A DNA stretch of 64,000 nt. Origin: Paragorgia papillata. Lineage: Eukaryota > Cnidaria > Anthozoa > Scleralcyonacea > Coralliidae. Position 1 is the stretch's first letter. Every line of letters begins with the position of its first letter. Under the pieces are notes generated by a model. The model saw nothing but the letters and a program-made list of their open reading frames with translations, was not told where the DNA came from and did not search any database. Where the stretch lies: assembly GCA_035771165.1 (NCBI GenBank), contig JAWNZC010000122.1, forward strand, positions 978,501-1,042,500, given 5' to 3'. The translations under genes and the position numbers were made by a program. Below are positions 9,031-18,589 of this stretch, one piece after another.

Positions 9031-12000
9031 CTGAAAAATTAAACAGAACTGTCACATGTATCTGTGCCAAAATTAACCTAAGGGACTGTTTACAAGTATA
9101 TCAAAATTAGCCTAAGGAAAGATTTACCCTAGCACCCGGGTTACCCTTGCACCCGGGTTACCCTAGCTCTCGTACATTTCTTGTTTTTTCGTTTGTTGTG
9201 TTTGTAACAATCAACAATATGTGCGCTTTCTAGCTTTATTTATATTACCAATGCTCTCACAACTTTTCCCGCAATCTCCTATATCTCGTCTATATCAATC
9301 ATTCCCTGTTCTCTTGTTCGGTCCTTAATTAATCACTTATCTCAAACTTCTATTAATCTATTTAATCTGATAAACATTACACTATCCCCCCTCTAAGACA
9401 GAGCGTCCTCGATCTGTACGTCCTCCAAAACATAATCTTGATATCGGTCAGGGGGATTTCTTTGTCGAGTCGATCGCCGTAAAACAACTGGGGACTGTGC
9501 TTGAGCTGGTGGCTCCACAGTTGGATTGTTCTCGTCAGGCGCTGCTGTGTAGATTATCTCTGGTTCACTATCACACGGTGGTAAATTAGTTGGACATGAC
9601 TTCAGCCGATTTCGGTGCACCACCAACAACCGTTGGCGCCCAGACACGGGTTGAATGTAATAGTTGACCTCACCAACCCGATCTAGGATAATATATGGGC
9701 CACTCCAAGGACGATGAAATTTGCGACTACATCCTCGAGGAACTGCTGGATTATGGAGCCATACTTTCTGCCCAACGGATAGGGATATACTGGATTCTGC
9801 CCGGTAGTGCTGGTCGTAGGACTTCTGCTGACGTTGCTGAGCCTTCTCCATGTTAGCAGTGACTTTCTGATGGGTCCTGTGGATCACCTGCCGAACCTGG
9901 TCAACGTAGTCTGCTACCGGAATGACGTGAGTGCTGGATTCCTGACCACTAAGGCTGAAATCTAGTGGCATTCGAGCTTCCCTCCCATGAACTGCCAAAA
10001 AGGGAGACACTCCCGTGGATGTATGACGGCTGTTCCTATAGGCGAATAGTGCCATGGGCAGGTGGATATCCCAATCGTTGTGACGATCATTAACAAATGA
10101 CGTCAATAATGCTTTGAGTGTCCGGTTGAACCGTTCTACCTGCCCATCCGTTTGTGGGTGATAGGCACTGGTTCTTAACTTCTCGATCCCCATAACCTCG
10201 AATACTTTCTTCATCAGATCTGATTCAAAGTTCCTACCTTGGTCGGTGAGGATTTTCTCCGGAACACCATGTCGAGAGATTACTTCCTTCACGAATTCTT
10301 GAGCCACGGTTTCTGCACGTTGATTAGGTATAGGCGTGGCCTCGACCCACTTGGTGTAGTGGTCCGACATTACCAGGATGTACTGGTTACCCTGAGCAGT
10401 CACAGGTAGTGGGCCCACAATGTCCATTGCCCACAGTTCCATTGGTTGGCTGACCTTGATGCTCTGCATGGGCGCTCTAACGACAGGAGAAGGTGTCTTG
10501 CGTTGTCCACATTTAGCGCACCGTAGAAGCCACTGTTGGACGTCTTCTCGCATGCCAGGCCAATAGAACCGCTGTTGTAGATGGTCAAATGTTCGTGCAA
10601 ATCCAAGATGTCCAGCGCTCGGATCGTCATGGGCCAGGTGTAGAATCTCGTTTCTGATATCTGTCCGCGCCACAAGCAGTCGTGCACCTTCAACATTTCG
10701 GTGGAGTATCCCGTCTACCATTTCTAACTGCGTCCAGAGCTGTCTATATCGACGAAGAATACCATTTTCACTCCACCTTCCCCCCAACTCAGGTAGAATA
10801 TTGTTCCGCGTCAGTTGGTCCACTATTTGACTGATCTCACTGTCGCGCTGCTGCATGGTTCGTAGCTCAGAAGGTTGCCATCGTCGGTCGATTCTCGTGG
10901 CTCCTACTCCAATGGTGATCTCGTCATCTGGTACTTCTTGAATCGCCGGGGATTCAGAGAGGACAGGACTGCGTGAGAGAGCATCAGCGTTGGCGTTTTG
11001 CTTGCCCGGTCGATGTCGGATCTCAAACGCATACTCTTGCAAAGCTGAGATCCATCGAGCTAAACGTCCCTTAGGTTCCTTCATGGTTTGCAGCAAGGTG
11101 AGGCATTGATGGTCCGTAACGATGAGGAATGTCTTTCCTAATAGATACGGCGGCCATAATGCCACTGCCCATACGATTGCAAGGCATTCTTTCTCGGTAG
11201 TGGAGTAATTCTTCTCGGCGGATGTAAGCGACCGACTTGCATATGCCACCACCGCTTCCTGACCGTTGACGTCTTGGGCTAAAACTCCACCAAGTCCCTT
11301 ATCGCTAGCGTCAGTATAGAGGATGAACGGGCGAGTAAAATCCGGCATGGCCAGAATTGGTGACGTGCACAGTAAGCGTTTCAAGGTTTGGAATGCATGC
11401 TCTGCCTCTACCGTCCACGTAAAACGACCAGTCCCTCCTTTGGTTACATCATGCAACGGAGCAGCCACGTCGGCAAAACCCTGGATGTATCGTCGATAGT
11501 AGGACGCCATTCCCACAAAAGCTCTGACCTCCGTCACTGACGAGGGAGTTGGGTAATCTTTGATGGCTCGAACTTTCTCAGGGTCGGGCCGGATTCCTTC
11601 ACTGGAGACAATGTGGGATAAAAACTTGACCGATGGGCTAGCAAAATGACACTTGTCTCTTCGAATCTTCAGTCCGGCCTCTCGGATTCTAGCGAACACT
11701 GCTTCTAGGCGCTGCAAATGTTCCTCGAATGTTCTTCCGAACACAATGATATCATCAATGAACACGAAACAACCCTCGCAACCTTGGAGTATACGACACA
11801 TCATACGCTGGAATGTTGCTGGAGCATTCGTCAGGCCAAAGGGAATGACGTTGAACTCATAATGGGCAAGTCCGACTGAAAATGCAGTTTTAGCCTTGTC
11901 TTCCTTGCGTAGTGGTACTTGCCAATAGCCTGAAGCCAGATCTAGGGTGGTGAAGTACTTGGCTCCTCCCAACTGGTCCAAAATGTCATCCACTCTGGGC

Positions 12001-15000
12001 ATCGGGTGTGCGTCTTTTCGTGTCACTGCGTTTACCCGACGAAAGTCCACACAGAAACGATAGGTTCCATTCTTCTTTGGCGCTAGGACGATTGGTGAGG
12101 ACCATGGGCTATCGCTGTGTCTAATGAGACCACGTGTTAGCATGTCATTCACTTGCTTGTTCACCTCCCCTTGTAGATGCACAGGTGTTCGGTACGGTCG
12201 CTGTTTAATTGGGCGATTATCTCCAGTATTGATCGAGTGTTCGGTCACGCTAGTTCTTCCCAACTCGTCGTTTGGCCCGTCGACAAACAAGTCTCTGTAC
12301 TGATTCACCAACGTGGTCACCTTGTTTACTACAGGTGCGTTCTCCTGCACGACCAAATCTGCCTCTCCCGTTTCCCACCACAACTTCCCTCTCGCTACGT
12401 CCACCACCATACCCGTTTTCCGTAAAAGATCAGCCCCTATGATGCACTTATCCTCCATCTCTACCACTATAAATGAATGCAGCCCAATCTTATCTCCAAT
12501 CTTAAACCATAAATCAACCAGCCCATTAACCCTCAGTTTTTCACCACTAATCCCTCGAGCTTCCAACCCACATTCCCTAACCACAGCCGGTTTCACTTTC
12601 TCACTACTTATTAAACTAACCGTCGCCCCCGTATCGACCAAACACTTAATCACATGTCCCCCCACATCAGCATTGACGAACACCCCCGTCGGTGACACAC
12701 TGTTGATATCAACGGCCTCGCTAGGATGGGCTGACCCTTGGCCATTCAGCGGGTCAGCCCTCGTCCGTTTCCCGCTGGCTTGCTTTGGTTTTGGAATCGG
12801 TCGTAGCAATCTCTGGCGAAGTGACCACGTCGGCCACACACGTAGCACGCATCTTGCGTTTGGCGCGTCGAACATTCTGCTGCCCGGTGATTAAACTGAC
12901 CACAAGAAAAGCATGCTCCCCGGGGTCGACGCGACGATTCGCGCGAGTTTATCGCGTGGACTGCACAGCTCTGTGTTGAGAGTTCATCGACTCTCGCGGT
13001 AAGGCTCTCGATTGTAGAAATCGACAAATGTAGAAATCAGTGCTTCTTGTCTGTTGTTGCTTGGCTCGTTAATCGCCGCGTTGATGCCAGCAGGGGTCGA
13101 AGTCGATGACTGACACAACGAAGAAGCCATATCAAGTTGCTTCGCCACTGTTATGGTTTCTTCATAAGACGACGCCGGCCTTTGTAGAAGTTGGATCCGC
13201 AGATTTTCCTGTACTCCTTCGATGAACTGTTGGCGCAACAGAGCATTGCGGTCTCCCTCTCCTACATCGGGCATTGCGCGACGCAACGCGCTTTCTAAGG
13301 CAAACGCGTAAACATCCAAGTCTTCGGCTGGCTTTCTTTTGCGATTGCGGAATTCTGTCATCGCCATATATCTTCCTGTATCGCTTCCCCCGAACGAATC
13401 GTTCATTGTTTTAATAAGTACCTTGAAGTCTTCTTTCTTGGCAGCTGGTAAACGTTCAAACACAACGAACGCTTTGCCAGTTAGGAGAGTCGGTAGCCTC
13501 TTCAATTTGTCGTCGTCTTTCCACCCGTTTGCGACGGCACAGACTTCGAACTTGCGAAGCCATAGATCGAAATCCCCATCTCCAAAAACCTCCGGTAACG
13601 CTAGCATTGCTTTTGCCATAATCCTGGTCACGGTACCAAATGTAACAATCAACAATATGTGCGCTTTCTAGCTTTATTTATATTACCAATGCTCTCACAA
13701 CTTTTCCCGCAATCTCCTATATCTCGTCTATATCAATCATTCCCTGTTCTCTTGTTCGGTCCTTAATTAATCACTTATCTCAAACTTCTATTAATCTATT
13801 TAATCTGATAAACATTACATGTTTATAAGGATGCTAGGATAACCTGGGTGCTAGGGTAACCCTACCTCCTTGTAAACAGGCCCTAAAAGACACTCCCGAA
13901 TTTGCTTTCACTATTTAATATTATTATTCAACATTGTTTGCACCCACTGAAGCAAATTCGGGAAGTGTCAATTAATCCAGCCATAGTTAATAGAAAATAT
14001 ACATGGTTTGGAAACCTGGCAAACTTCAAAGCAGTTAAAGTCATCCTCAGGGACTTTACATATTTATACTAATTGGAACATTCTGCGAAGATTTGTAATA
14101 TATCTTGACGGAGTTGACGGAAGTGACGTCGAAAGAGGAATTTGTCTATATGAAAACCACTTTACAGATCTTCTCAGAATGTTCCATTAGTATAAATACG
14201 TAAAGTCCCTGAGGATGACATAGGCACTTTAACAATTTAAACAAGCTACGATTCATGTTGAAAGGTACATGAAGGGGCATAAATCCTTTGTTTTCGATTG
14301 GTTATTAATATTTAAACAGTACGGTTGAGTGATTGATGATTGCTTCATTATGCAGAAAACACAATATGTTCAGTAACCGTGAAAGTGCACAAATTTCCAT
14401 AAACCTGAACAAAAACATGTACATAAAACAAACCATGAGCTTCAAAACCATGTATTGATGTATATTTAACAGTTATACCATGAGCTCATAGCCAACGAGG
14501 CGCTTCGCCGAGTTGGCTATTAGTTCGTATACAACGAGAGCGAATGGTATAACTGTTTTATTATATAGCCAAGCACTGTACAAGAGACAAAATTACAGCG
14601 AAATGTTTCAAACGACAAACTTCCGGGATAAGCAACTAATACTTCCGCCATGCGTAATGATGCATTCACATAGAGTTTCTCGCTGAGCTGTTCGGTAAAC
14701 AGCTTCGAAATGTTGTATAAATGTTGCTCGAGAGGCAAAAAATGTGTTAAGCAGATCAACAAAAAAGATTAAAAGGTACCTTTATGAAGTCAAAAGGTGG
14801 GTCAGTTGTTTATATTAGCGTTGCTGTCGTGAAAAAGGTTTTGATTCATCAAAAATGAAACTGAAACACCTTCGGCAGTGAAACTAAATTACTTAGTTGG
14901 TTGTTTTTGAAAAAGAACAGTTAATGTATTAAATAAGCGAATGAGATGAAAGGTCAATTCCTTGATATTAAAAAGATATTGTGGCATAGATCATGGCTAT

Positions 15001-15930
15001 TTAGATACAACTTTATACAGCAAGCAGTCAATGAGTACTAACTACTTATTGACCTCGCTTGTTCGGTCTGTACTAGTGAAATATCGGACCTCTGTTTTTT
15101 GCACAGACCTCAACTGTTGAGGTTGAGATTTAACGGAGACGAAATTATTCGGTGTTTTCATAGAGTATAGATAAAGTTTGGTCTGTTATAGACTTTTTTC
15201 TAGTAATTGGATAAAAAGAAGAAATATTTGTGCACTAGTTCAACATTTTATCAAAAAATAATTCAATAACGACCACGGCTATACAGCTGAGGTTTCTAAA
15301 TTCTCCACAACTAAATAACACCTGATAACACACATGGTCTCCAAATTTGCACTTACATTTGTAAAGTATGCTCTATTTGGGATCTCGGTAACAAGGCTAA
15401 CAATACCTTACAATAGATTTTACGATCAATAGTCCATCTACAATACAGTACTCACGTCAGTGGTGCCAAGTTCTTGATTATCCGCGGGACATCTTCGACC
15501 ATTTGTTCTAAAAATAAAATTTTTACAATAAATAGATAAAATGCCCAACAACCGTCCCACAGGCGATCAAATTCCGAGGTTCGAGTCCCGCTTGGGATAT
15601 CAGAAAGTTTTTCTGAGTAAAATAGGCTCAATTCGCATACCTTATATGACGTTCAATGCAACTTTTACAAAATCTATGGCCGCACGCCGTTTGGACGGGA
15701 TCTCGTAAACACATCAAACATATGGAACATTCATGATCTGACGTAACTGGTGGGTCAAATAACTCATCATAGCCGTCTTGTCTTTGTTCATGGATCACTG
15801 GTATTAAACCGTTATCATTGGGCGGAATAACATCATTCCTGGGGGCTGGTAACGATTGTGATCCACCCAACACACGCGCTTCGTTTTGCTCTCCAGTAAT
15901 ATTACTGGCAAGAGCGCGGTAATATGCCAT
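8920..15930 (-). CDS. TRAF-A: TRAF-family gene, 5' part (RING and first zinc finger), rest not in window
   Basis: Three exons are seen. Exon 1 (15,930-15,641) starts at ATG and holds the first part of a C3HC4 [24 protein letters not shown] then [10 protein letters not shown]. Exon 2 (15,507-15,456) gives NGRRCPADN, completing the RING. Exon 3 (9,030-8,920) gives [13 protein letters not shown] then a Cys/Trp-rich TRAF finger start. All have AG/GT borders and conserved phases (2, 0, 0). TRAF proteins are cytoplasmic adaptors and, when RING-bearing, E3 ubiquitin ligases downstream of TNF/Toll-type receptors. The RING plus SDNFAKREI pattern is closest to TRAF6 or TRAF4 as I know the family. Intron 2 is swollen by a Gypsy element. 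No zinc-finger exon 4 or MATH exon is found to the left, so the gene either continues beyond base 1 or is truncated. Confidence 0.75.
9203..9381 (-). repeat. 3' LTR of the Gypsy element
   Basis: 179 bp, identical to 13,641-13,819. It lies downstream of pol in element orientation. Confidence 0.95.
9382..9396 (-). promoter_or_regulatory. Polypurine tract
   Basis: In element sense AGAGGGGGGATAG lies directly before the 3' LTR and overlaps the end of pol. This is the usual primer site for plus-strand DNA synthesis. Confidence 0.75.
9393..12875 (-). CDS. Gypsy pol polyprotein (PR-RT-RNase H-IN), intact 1,160-codon frame
   Basis: Domains in order: aspartic protease with [12 protein letters not shown] near residue 80; reverse transcriptase with [26 protein letters not shown] and the catalytic FIDDIIVFG (a conservative variant of YxDD); RNase H with [26 protein letters not shown] and TDHQCL; integrase with an H2C2 finger ending CAKCGQRK, then [17 protein letters not shown] and [16 protein letters not shown] for the D,D,E core; then a GPY/F-type module ([11 protein letters not shown]). 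No chromodomain is seen. The frame is unbroken and the length is normal, so pol may be functional. The first residues overlap the nucleocapsid frame, so expression probably needs frameshifting. Confidence 0.96.
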   Translation of the reverse strand: MFDAPNARCVLRVWPTWSLRQRLLRPIPKPKQASGKRTRADPLNGQGSAHPSEAVDINSVSPTGVFVNADVGGHVIKCLVDTGATVSLISSEKVKPAVVRECGLEARGISGEKLRVNGLVDLWFKIGDKIGLHSFIVVEMEDKCIIGADLLRKTGMVVDVARGKLWWETGEADLVVQENAPVVNKVTTLVNQYRDLFVDGPNDELGRTSVTEHSINTGDNRPIKQRPYRTPVHLQGEVNKQVNDMLTRGLIRHSDSPWSSPIVLAPKKNGTYRFCVDFRRVNAVTRKDAHPMPRVDDILDQLGGAKYFTTLDLASGYWQVPLRKEDKAKTAFSVGLAHYEFNVIPFGLTNAPATFQRMMCRILQGCEGCFVFIDDIIVFGRTFEEHLQRLEAVFARIREAGLKIRRDKCHFASPSVKFLSHIVSSEGIRPDPEKVRAIKDYPTPSSVTEVRAFVGMASYYRRYIQGFADVAAPLHDVTKGGTGRFTWTVEAEHAFQTLKRLLCTSPILAMPDFTRPFILYTDASDKGLGGVLAQDVNGQEAVVAYASRSLTSAEKNYSTTEKECLAIVWAVALWPPYLLGKTFLIVTDHQCLTLLQTMKEPKGRLARWISALQEYAFEIRHRPGKQNANADALSRSPVLSESPAIQEVPDDEITIGVGATRIDRRWQPSELRTMQQRDSEISQIVDQLTRNNILPELGGRWSENGILRRYRQLWTQLEMVDGILHRNVEGARLLVARTDIRNEILHLAHDDPSAGHLGFARTFDHLQQRFYWPGMREDVQQWLLRCAKCGQRKTPSPVVRAPMQSIKVSQPMELWAMDIVGPLPVTAQGNQYILVMSDHYTKWVEATPIPNQRAETVAQEFVKEVISRHGVPEKILTDQGRNFESDLMKKVFEVMGIEKLRTSAYHPQTDGQVERFNRTLKALLTSFVNDRHNDWDIHLPMALFAYRNSRHTSTGVSPFLAVHGREARMPLDFSLSGQESSTHVIPVADYVDQVRQVIHRTHQKVTANMEKAQQRQQKSYDQHYRAESSISLSVGQKVWLHNPAVPRGCSRKFHRPWSGPYIILDRVGEVNYYIQPVSGRQRLLVVHRNRLKSCPTNLPPCDSEPEIIYTAAPDENNPTVEPPAQAQSPVVLRRSTRQRNPPDRYQDYVLEDVQIEDALS
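12746..13027 (-). CDS. Gypsy gag, nucleocapsid part with two CCHC knuckles
   Basis: The frame contains [14 protein letters not shown] and [14 protein letters not shown], two classic C-x2-C-x4-H-x4-C RNA-binding knuckles. It overlaps the start of pol by about 130 bp in another frame. It is normally the C-terminal part of Gag, but here it is in a different frame from the capsid ORF. Confidence 0.9.
   Translation of the reverse strand: MSISTIESLTARVDELSTQSCAVHAINSRESSRRPRGACFSCGQFNHRAAECSTRQTQDACYVCGRRGHFARDCYDRFQNQSKPAGNGRGLTR
12984..13655 (-). CDS. Gypsy gag, capsid part, frame broken before the knuckles
   Basis: The likely start is the ATG at 13,619-13,617 ([12 protein letters not shown]), only three bases past the primer binding site. 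The protein has the retrotransposon Gag pattern, with [12 protein letters not shown] early and [18 protein letters not shown] later. It ends early at 12,984. The sequence TGTAGAAATC occurs twice, at 13,013-13,022 and 13,029-13,038, 16 bp apart. A 16-bp tandem duplication is the simplest cause of the frame change into the knuckle ORF. Confidence 0.88.
   Translation of the reverse strand: MLIVTFGTVTRIMAKAMLALPEVFGDGDFDLWLRKFEVCAVANGWKDDDKLKRLPTLLTGKAFVVFERLPAAKKEDFKVLIKTMNDSFGGSDTGRYMAMTEFRNRKRKPAEDLDVYAFALESALRRAMPDVGEGDRNALLRQQFIEGVQENLRIQLLQRPASSYEETITVAKQLDMASSLCQSSTSTPAGINAAINEPSNNRQEALISTFVDFYNREPYRESR
13623..13638 (-). promoter_or_regulatory. Primer binding site
   Basis: In element sense TGGTACCGTGACCAGG begins two bases after the 5' LTR. 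TGG at the start complements the CCA end of a tRNA. I do not assign the tRNA. Confidence 0.7.
13641..13819 (-). repeat. 5' LTR of the Gypsy element
   Basis: 179 bp, identical to the 3' LTR; it should carry the promoter. TG...CA-type ends and a TGTT target duplication. Confidence 0.95.
13888..13969. mobile_element. Short hairpin MITE
   Basis: GACACTCCCGAATTTGCTTC-like left arm and GAAGCAAATTCGGGAAGTGTC-type right arm, about 20 bp each around a 40-bp AT-rich loop. Confidence 0.7.
13998..14454 (+). mobile_element. R2 TIR element, copy A (carries a TTAA MITE)
   Basis: One of three copies (others 29,918-30,516 and 56,059-56,294). Ends are TATACATGGTTTGGAA and its inverse. Internal landmarks are ACTTCAAAGC, AAGCTACGATT and CAGTACGGTTGAG. 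No coding capacity. This copy is interrupted at 14,034-14,233. Confidence 0.72.
14034..14233. mobile_element. piggyBac-like MITE in R2, TTAA target
   Basis: Arms starting AGTCATCCTCAGGGACTTTA and their inverse ending near 14,222 form a hairpin of about 65-bp arms. TTAA is present at both borders, while the uninterrupted R2 copy B has a single GCAGTTAACAATC. TTAA duplication is the hallmark of piggyBac insertion. No transposase. Confidence 0.68.
14470..14562. mobile_element. Short inverted-repeat element
   Basis: ACAGTTATACCAT at the left and ATGGTATAACTGT at the right, with an inner AGCCAACGAGGCGCTTCG / GAGTTGGCT hairpin. Confidence 0.6.
14563..14975. other. Intron sequence of TRAF-A, nothing recognised
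   Basis: AT-rich, no supported gene. The short minus-strand frame at 14,520-14,762 has no domain signature. Confidence 0.4.
14980..15145 (-). repeat. R3 repeat, copy A
   Basis: TATTGACCTCGCTTGTTCGG, ATATCGG and GCACAGACCTCAACT match, in inverse orientation, 45,065-45,182 next to the viral palindrome. Dispersed repeat, non-coding. Confidence 0.65.
15456..15507 (-). CDS. TRAF-A exon 2 (end of RING)
   Basis: 52 bp with acceptor TTTTTAG and donor GTGAGT. It encodes [17 protein letters not shown] after the split Arg codon. Its intron flanks match TRAF-B (54,859-54,910). Confidence 0.78.
15560..15600 (+). ncRNA. tRNA-like B-box remnant in intron 1
   Basis: GAGGTTCGAGTCCCGCTTGG resembles a tRNA T-arm. 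A matching stretch is in TRAF-B intron 1 (54,950-54,990), so the SINE-like piece predates the gene duplication. Not a full tRNA. Confidence 0.4.
15641..15930 (-). CDS. TRAF-A exon 1 (RING)
   Basis: Starts at ATG ([18 protein letters not shown]). Ends with ...CIERHIR then donor GTATGC. The RING Cys/His ligands present in this exon are intact. The acidic Pro-rich stretch [13 protein letters not shown] precedes the RING. Confidence 0.8.
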
Positions 15931-16084
15931 TTGTCAAAATATCTACAAAACATATTGTAATACTCATTAATAATTATGAAGAAAACATAAAAGAAATTAT
16001 GTTTAATCAGTAGCTGTATAAATCTGATACAAAATTTTACTGATTTACATATTAAACTTTTCGTTCGATTTTCTCACCAAACCT

Positions 16085-16456
16085 ATTACCTATATCTATC
16101 TACATATCTAGCTATACCTACCTAGCTACCTACCTAGCTACCTACCTACCTACCTACCTACCTACCTACGTACCTACCTACCTACCTACCTACCTACCTA
16201 CCTACCTACCTACCTACCTACCTACCTACCTACCTACCTACCTACGTACCTACAACCTACCTACATATCTATCTACCTACATATCTACCTACCTACATAT
16301 CTACCTACCTACCTACCTACCTACCTACCTACCTACCTACCTACCTACCTACCTACCTACCTACCTACCTACCTACCTACCTACCTACCTACCTACCTAC
16401 CTACCTACCTATATCTACCTACCTACCTACCCTACCCTACCCACCTACCTACCTAC
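16085..16456. repeat. (CTAC)n tetranucleotide microsatellite
   Basis: About 370 bp of nearly pure CTAC units with a few ATAT interruptions. Upstream of TRAF-A. Confidence 0.97.
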
Positions 16457-16649
16457 AGTGGCGCAGGAAGCGGTTGTGTGTGGGGGGGGGGGCACACACC
16501 CCAACATTTTATGTGGATGGGCCGGAATATCTTTCGCCCCCCCCCCTTATTATATAGTGTCAAAATATTAACCAGACAGGGAATTGTGATTTTTGTAATC
16601 CCCGGAATGCAAATGCCACATCTGAAAAATTACACTACATGTACTGTAC

Positions 16650-16865
16650 ATGCATGCATGTACGTTCCGAAGAGTTATGCTATGTTCAGAAGTTATCCTT
16701 CGTTCAGAGAAGTTGCACTACGTTCAAAGTAGTTAGGATACATTCAGAAAAGTTGCGCTACGCTTCTAAGAAGTCACTCTAAAGTATGTTCTGAAATGTT
16801 GTTACCTTACGTTCTAAAAAGTTCATTACGTTGTGTTTTGAGTTGTTACGGTATATGTGAGACGA
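16650..16865. repeat. Degenerate ~20-bp tandem repeat (ACGTTCAGAAAAGTTGC-like)
   Basis: Units such as GTTCAGAGAAGTTGCACTAC and CATTCAGAAAAGTTGCGCTA recur about eight times with heavy divergence. Confidence 0.6.
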
Positions 16866-16875
16866 TACTATACCT

Positions 16876-17092
16876 AAGGCCTGGCCAAACGCTTTCAACA
16901 TTTCATTCAACATCGTTCAACATTGTTGAATTCAACCGTGATTCAACATGTTGAAAGCGTTTGGCCACCCTGTTGAATGATGTTGAACGATGTTGAACGT
17001 AATTTGAACATGTTCAAATTTTCGTTCAACATGCGTTCAACAATGTTGAACGATGTTGCATGAAATGTTGAAAGCGTTTGGCCAGGCCTTAG
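16876..17092. mobile_element. MITE-3 hairpin element
   Basis: TAAGGCCTGGCCAAACGCTT at the left and its inverse at the right, about 30 bp perfect. The interior consists of repeated TTCAACATGTTGAA-type palindromes. 217 bp, no ORF. Confidence 0.88.
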
Positions 17093-17500
17093 TCGTTACG
17101 CTACATTTTTCAAAAATGAGCTTCGCAATTTTTCTGCTTCACAGTTTTCAGAAATTTTCATGATCCACCTTTCCGACCCTGGGTCCTTAGTGGATCCACG
17201 TGATACTTTTCGGACAAACAATTTCAGATAAACATTCGGACACTGAGAAAACTGTACAATAAGAGTTGTTAAAAGATGGTCTTAGAGTGCTGTAAAAGTG
17301 ATTCTCGACACCCAGAACGATTAAACATAAAAGAAATAGCAACTACCAATATCTCCAACTACCAATTGTTAAACCTATAGATGGTGTGACTATTATTATT
17401 ATGGGGTCCTCCATTTACAGCTAAACCTATAGACAGATGTGAGCCTAGGAGTTGGAGTGTCAAACCTTGAATAAAGTTTCATGATGCTGAAAGCTGCCGA

Positions 17501-18588
17501 ATGTTTGGCTCAGATTACAGGATTCAACCCAACAGATCAAGAGGAGACAGTAGACAGGGTGAAGCAGAAAGGACCAATTCTGCCATTAGTGACTCTGTAG
17601 TGGATGGTTCCACAGTAGAGTGGGAACAATTCAGGAAGTTTGAGGGTATGGCCCAGGAAGAGATAGATGCCTTGGGAGTTAAAGAGTACATGTATGAAGA
17701 ATTGGAGGTGGAAAGGATGCAGAAAAATGCATGGCATGTATCAAAGCTTTTGGTTGAGAGAATTGATGGAGCTCCAGCATATATTGAGGAAGTACTGAGT
17801 GACGTTTTAAGTTTTTTGATACCCCCTACAATACTGGAGAACTGTTCATGGAATTTGTCAAATTTGCATGTGAGAAAGATGAAGATAGATGGGATTCTTG
17901 TGTTTCCTCCCAAGAGGGTACCCCAGCCTGTCCCAGACCCTGAGAGACCATTTCACTATATGCCTGTGGCAGTTAAAACCATCTGCATGCACAGAAAGTG
18001 GTGCTGCTAGACATGTAGATGATTGGTGCCAACCAAGAGCTGGCATTACAAAATTGTTTCAGGATACAAAATTTTCTGAAACATTCTATGTAAAAAGAGA
18101 ATATGTTGTTGCATGCATAGAACATCTAGTTACAAACCTGCAATTGGCAAAGGGAATTCGAGCAAGAGCAACAAGATAGGAAGAGCAGAATCAAAGGAAA
18201 GAGAAAAAGTATGATGAGTATAACTGGCTCGACCTGGTGCTACAAGGAGAAATTAACAAATTAAAGGTTCAAGAATTAACAAAAACAGGTTGAACAAGAA
18301 AGGGAAGAAAAAAGATAAACTGAATGCAATCACAGCTGATGTCTTACGGAAGAATCATACCAGGTCCATTGAAGAAGTTTTGGAACAGCAACACAAAGAC
18401 CAGATGGCCATTGACAGTGATAGTGAAAGTGACCAGGACCTCATTTTGGAAGAATTTGGATCAGAGAGCGAGACTGGAGATGAACGTGAAAGCGAACACC
18501 TACAAACTGTTGATCCAGTTCCTTTTGTTGTTCAAACACGTTATGGACGATATGCTGGAAATTGGGCTTTGTTAGAATTACATTGAAC
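17501..18588 (+). pseudogene. Broken ORF with SAP-like domain and acidic tail
   Basis: Three overlapping frames read as one protein with indels. The first (17,501-18,010) is an unassigned region with EYMYEELEVERMQKNAWHVS and a Pro-rich end. The second (about 18,000-18,289) has KREYVVACIEHLVTNLQLAK, a stop at 18,177-18,179, then YDEYNWLDLVLQGEINKL. The third (18,290-18,588) has LNKKGKKKDKLNAI and an acidic Ser/Asp/Glu tail ending YGRYAGNWALLELH. The WLDLV..GEINKLKV.EL...LNKKGKK.DK pattern is that of a SAP DNA-binding module. At least two frameshifts and one stop are visible. Related cnidarian proteins are often transposon-linked, but I cannot name the family. Confidence 0.5.
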
Positions 18589-18589
18589 A

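Larger units (their letters stand above)
9203..13819 (-). mobile_element. Ty3/Gypsy LTR retrotransposon with identical LTRs
   Basis: Full element of 4,617 bp on the minus strand. The 179-bp LTRs at 9,203-9,381 and 13,641-13,819 are base-for-base identical as read here, begin TGTAATG and end TTACA in element sense, and are flanked by TGTT (9,199-9,202 and 13,820-13,823). It has a primer binding site, gag, two zinc knuckles, a long pol with PR-RT-RNaseH-IN in Gypsy order, and a polypurine tract. Identical LTRs indicate very recent insertion. One defect is visible: gag changes frame near 13,013-13,038. Confidence 0.95.
9085..13877. mobile_element. MITE-2, split by the Gypsy element
   Basis: Left piece 9,085-9,202 starts AGGGACTGTTTACAAG. 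Right piece 13,820-13,877 ends with the inverse of AGGGCCTGTTTACAAG. Subterminal ACCCGGGTTACCCT blocks are also inverted between the two sides. The Gypsy element sits between them with a 4-bp target duplication, so the MITE was there first. Confidence 0.72.

Noticed and set aside
12313..12894. 193-codon plus-strand frame
   Set aside because: Antisense shadow of Gypsy pol.
9203..13819. Identical LTRs as an assembly collapse artefact
   Set aside because: Distinct outer flanks with a matching 4-bp target duplication and a split MITE support a real insertion.
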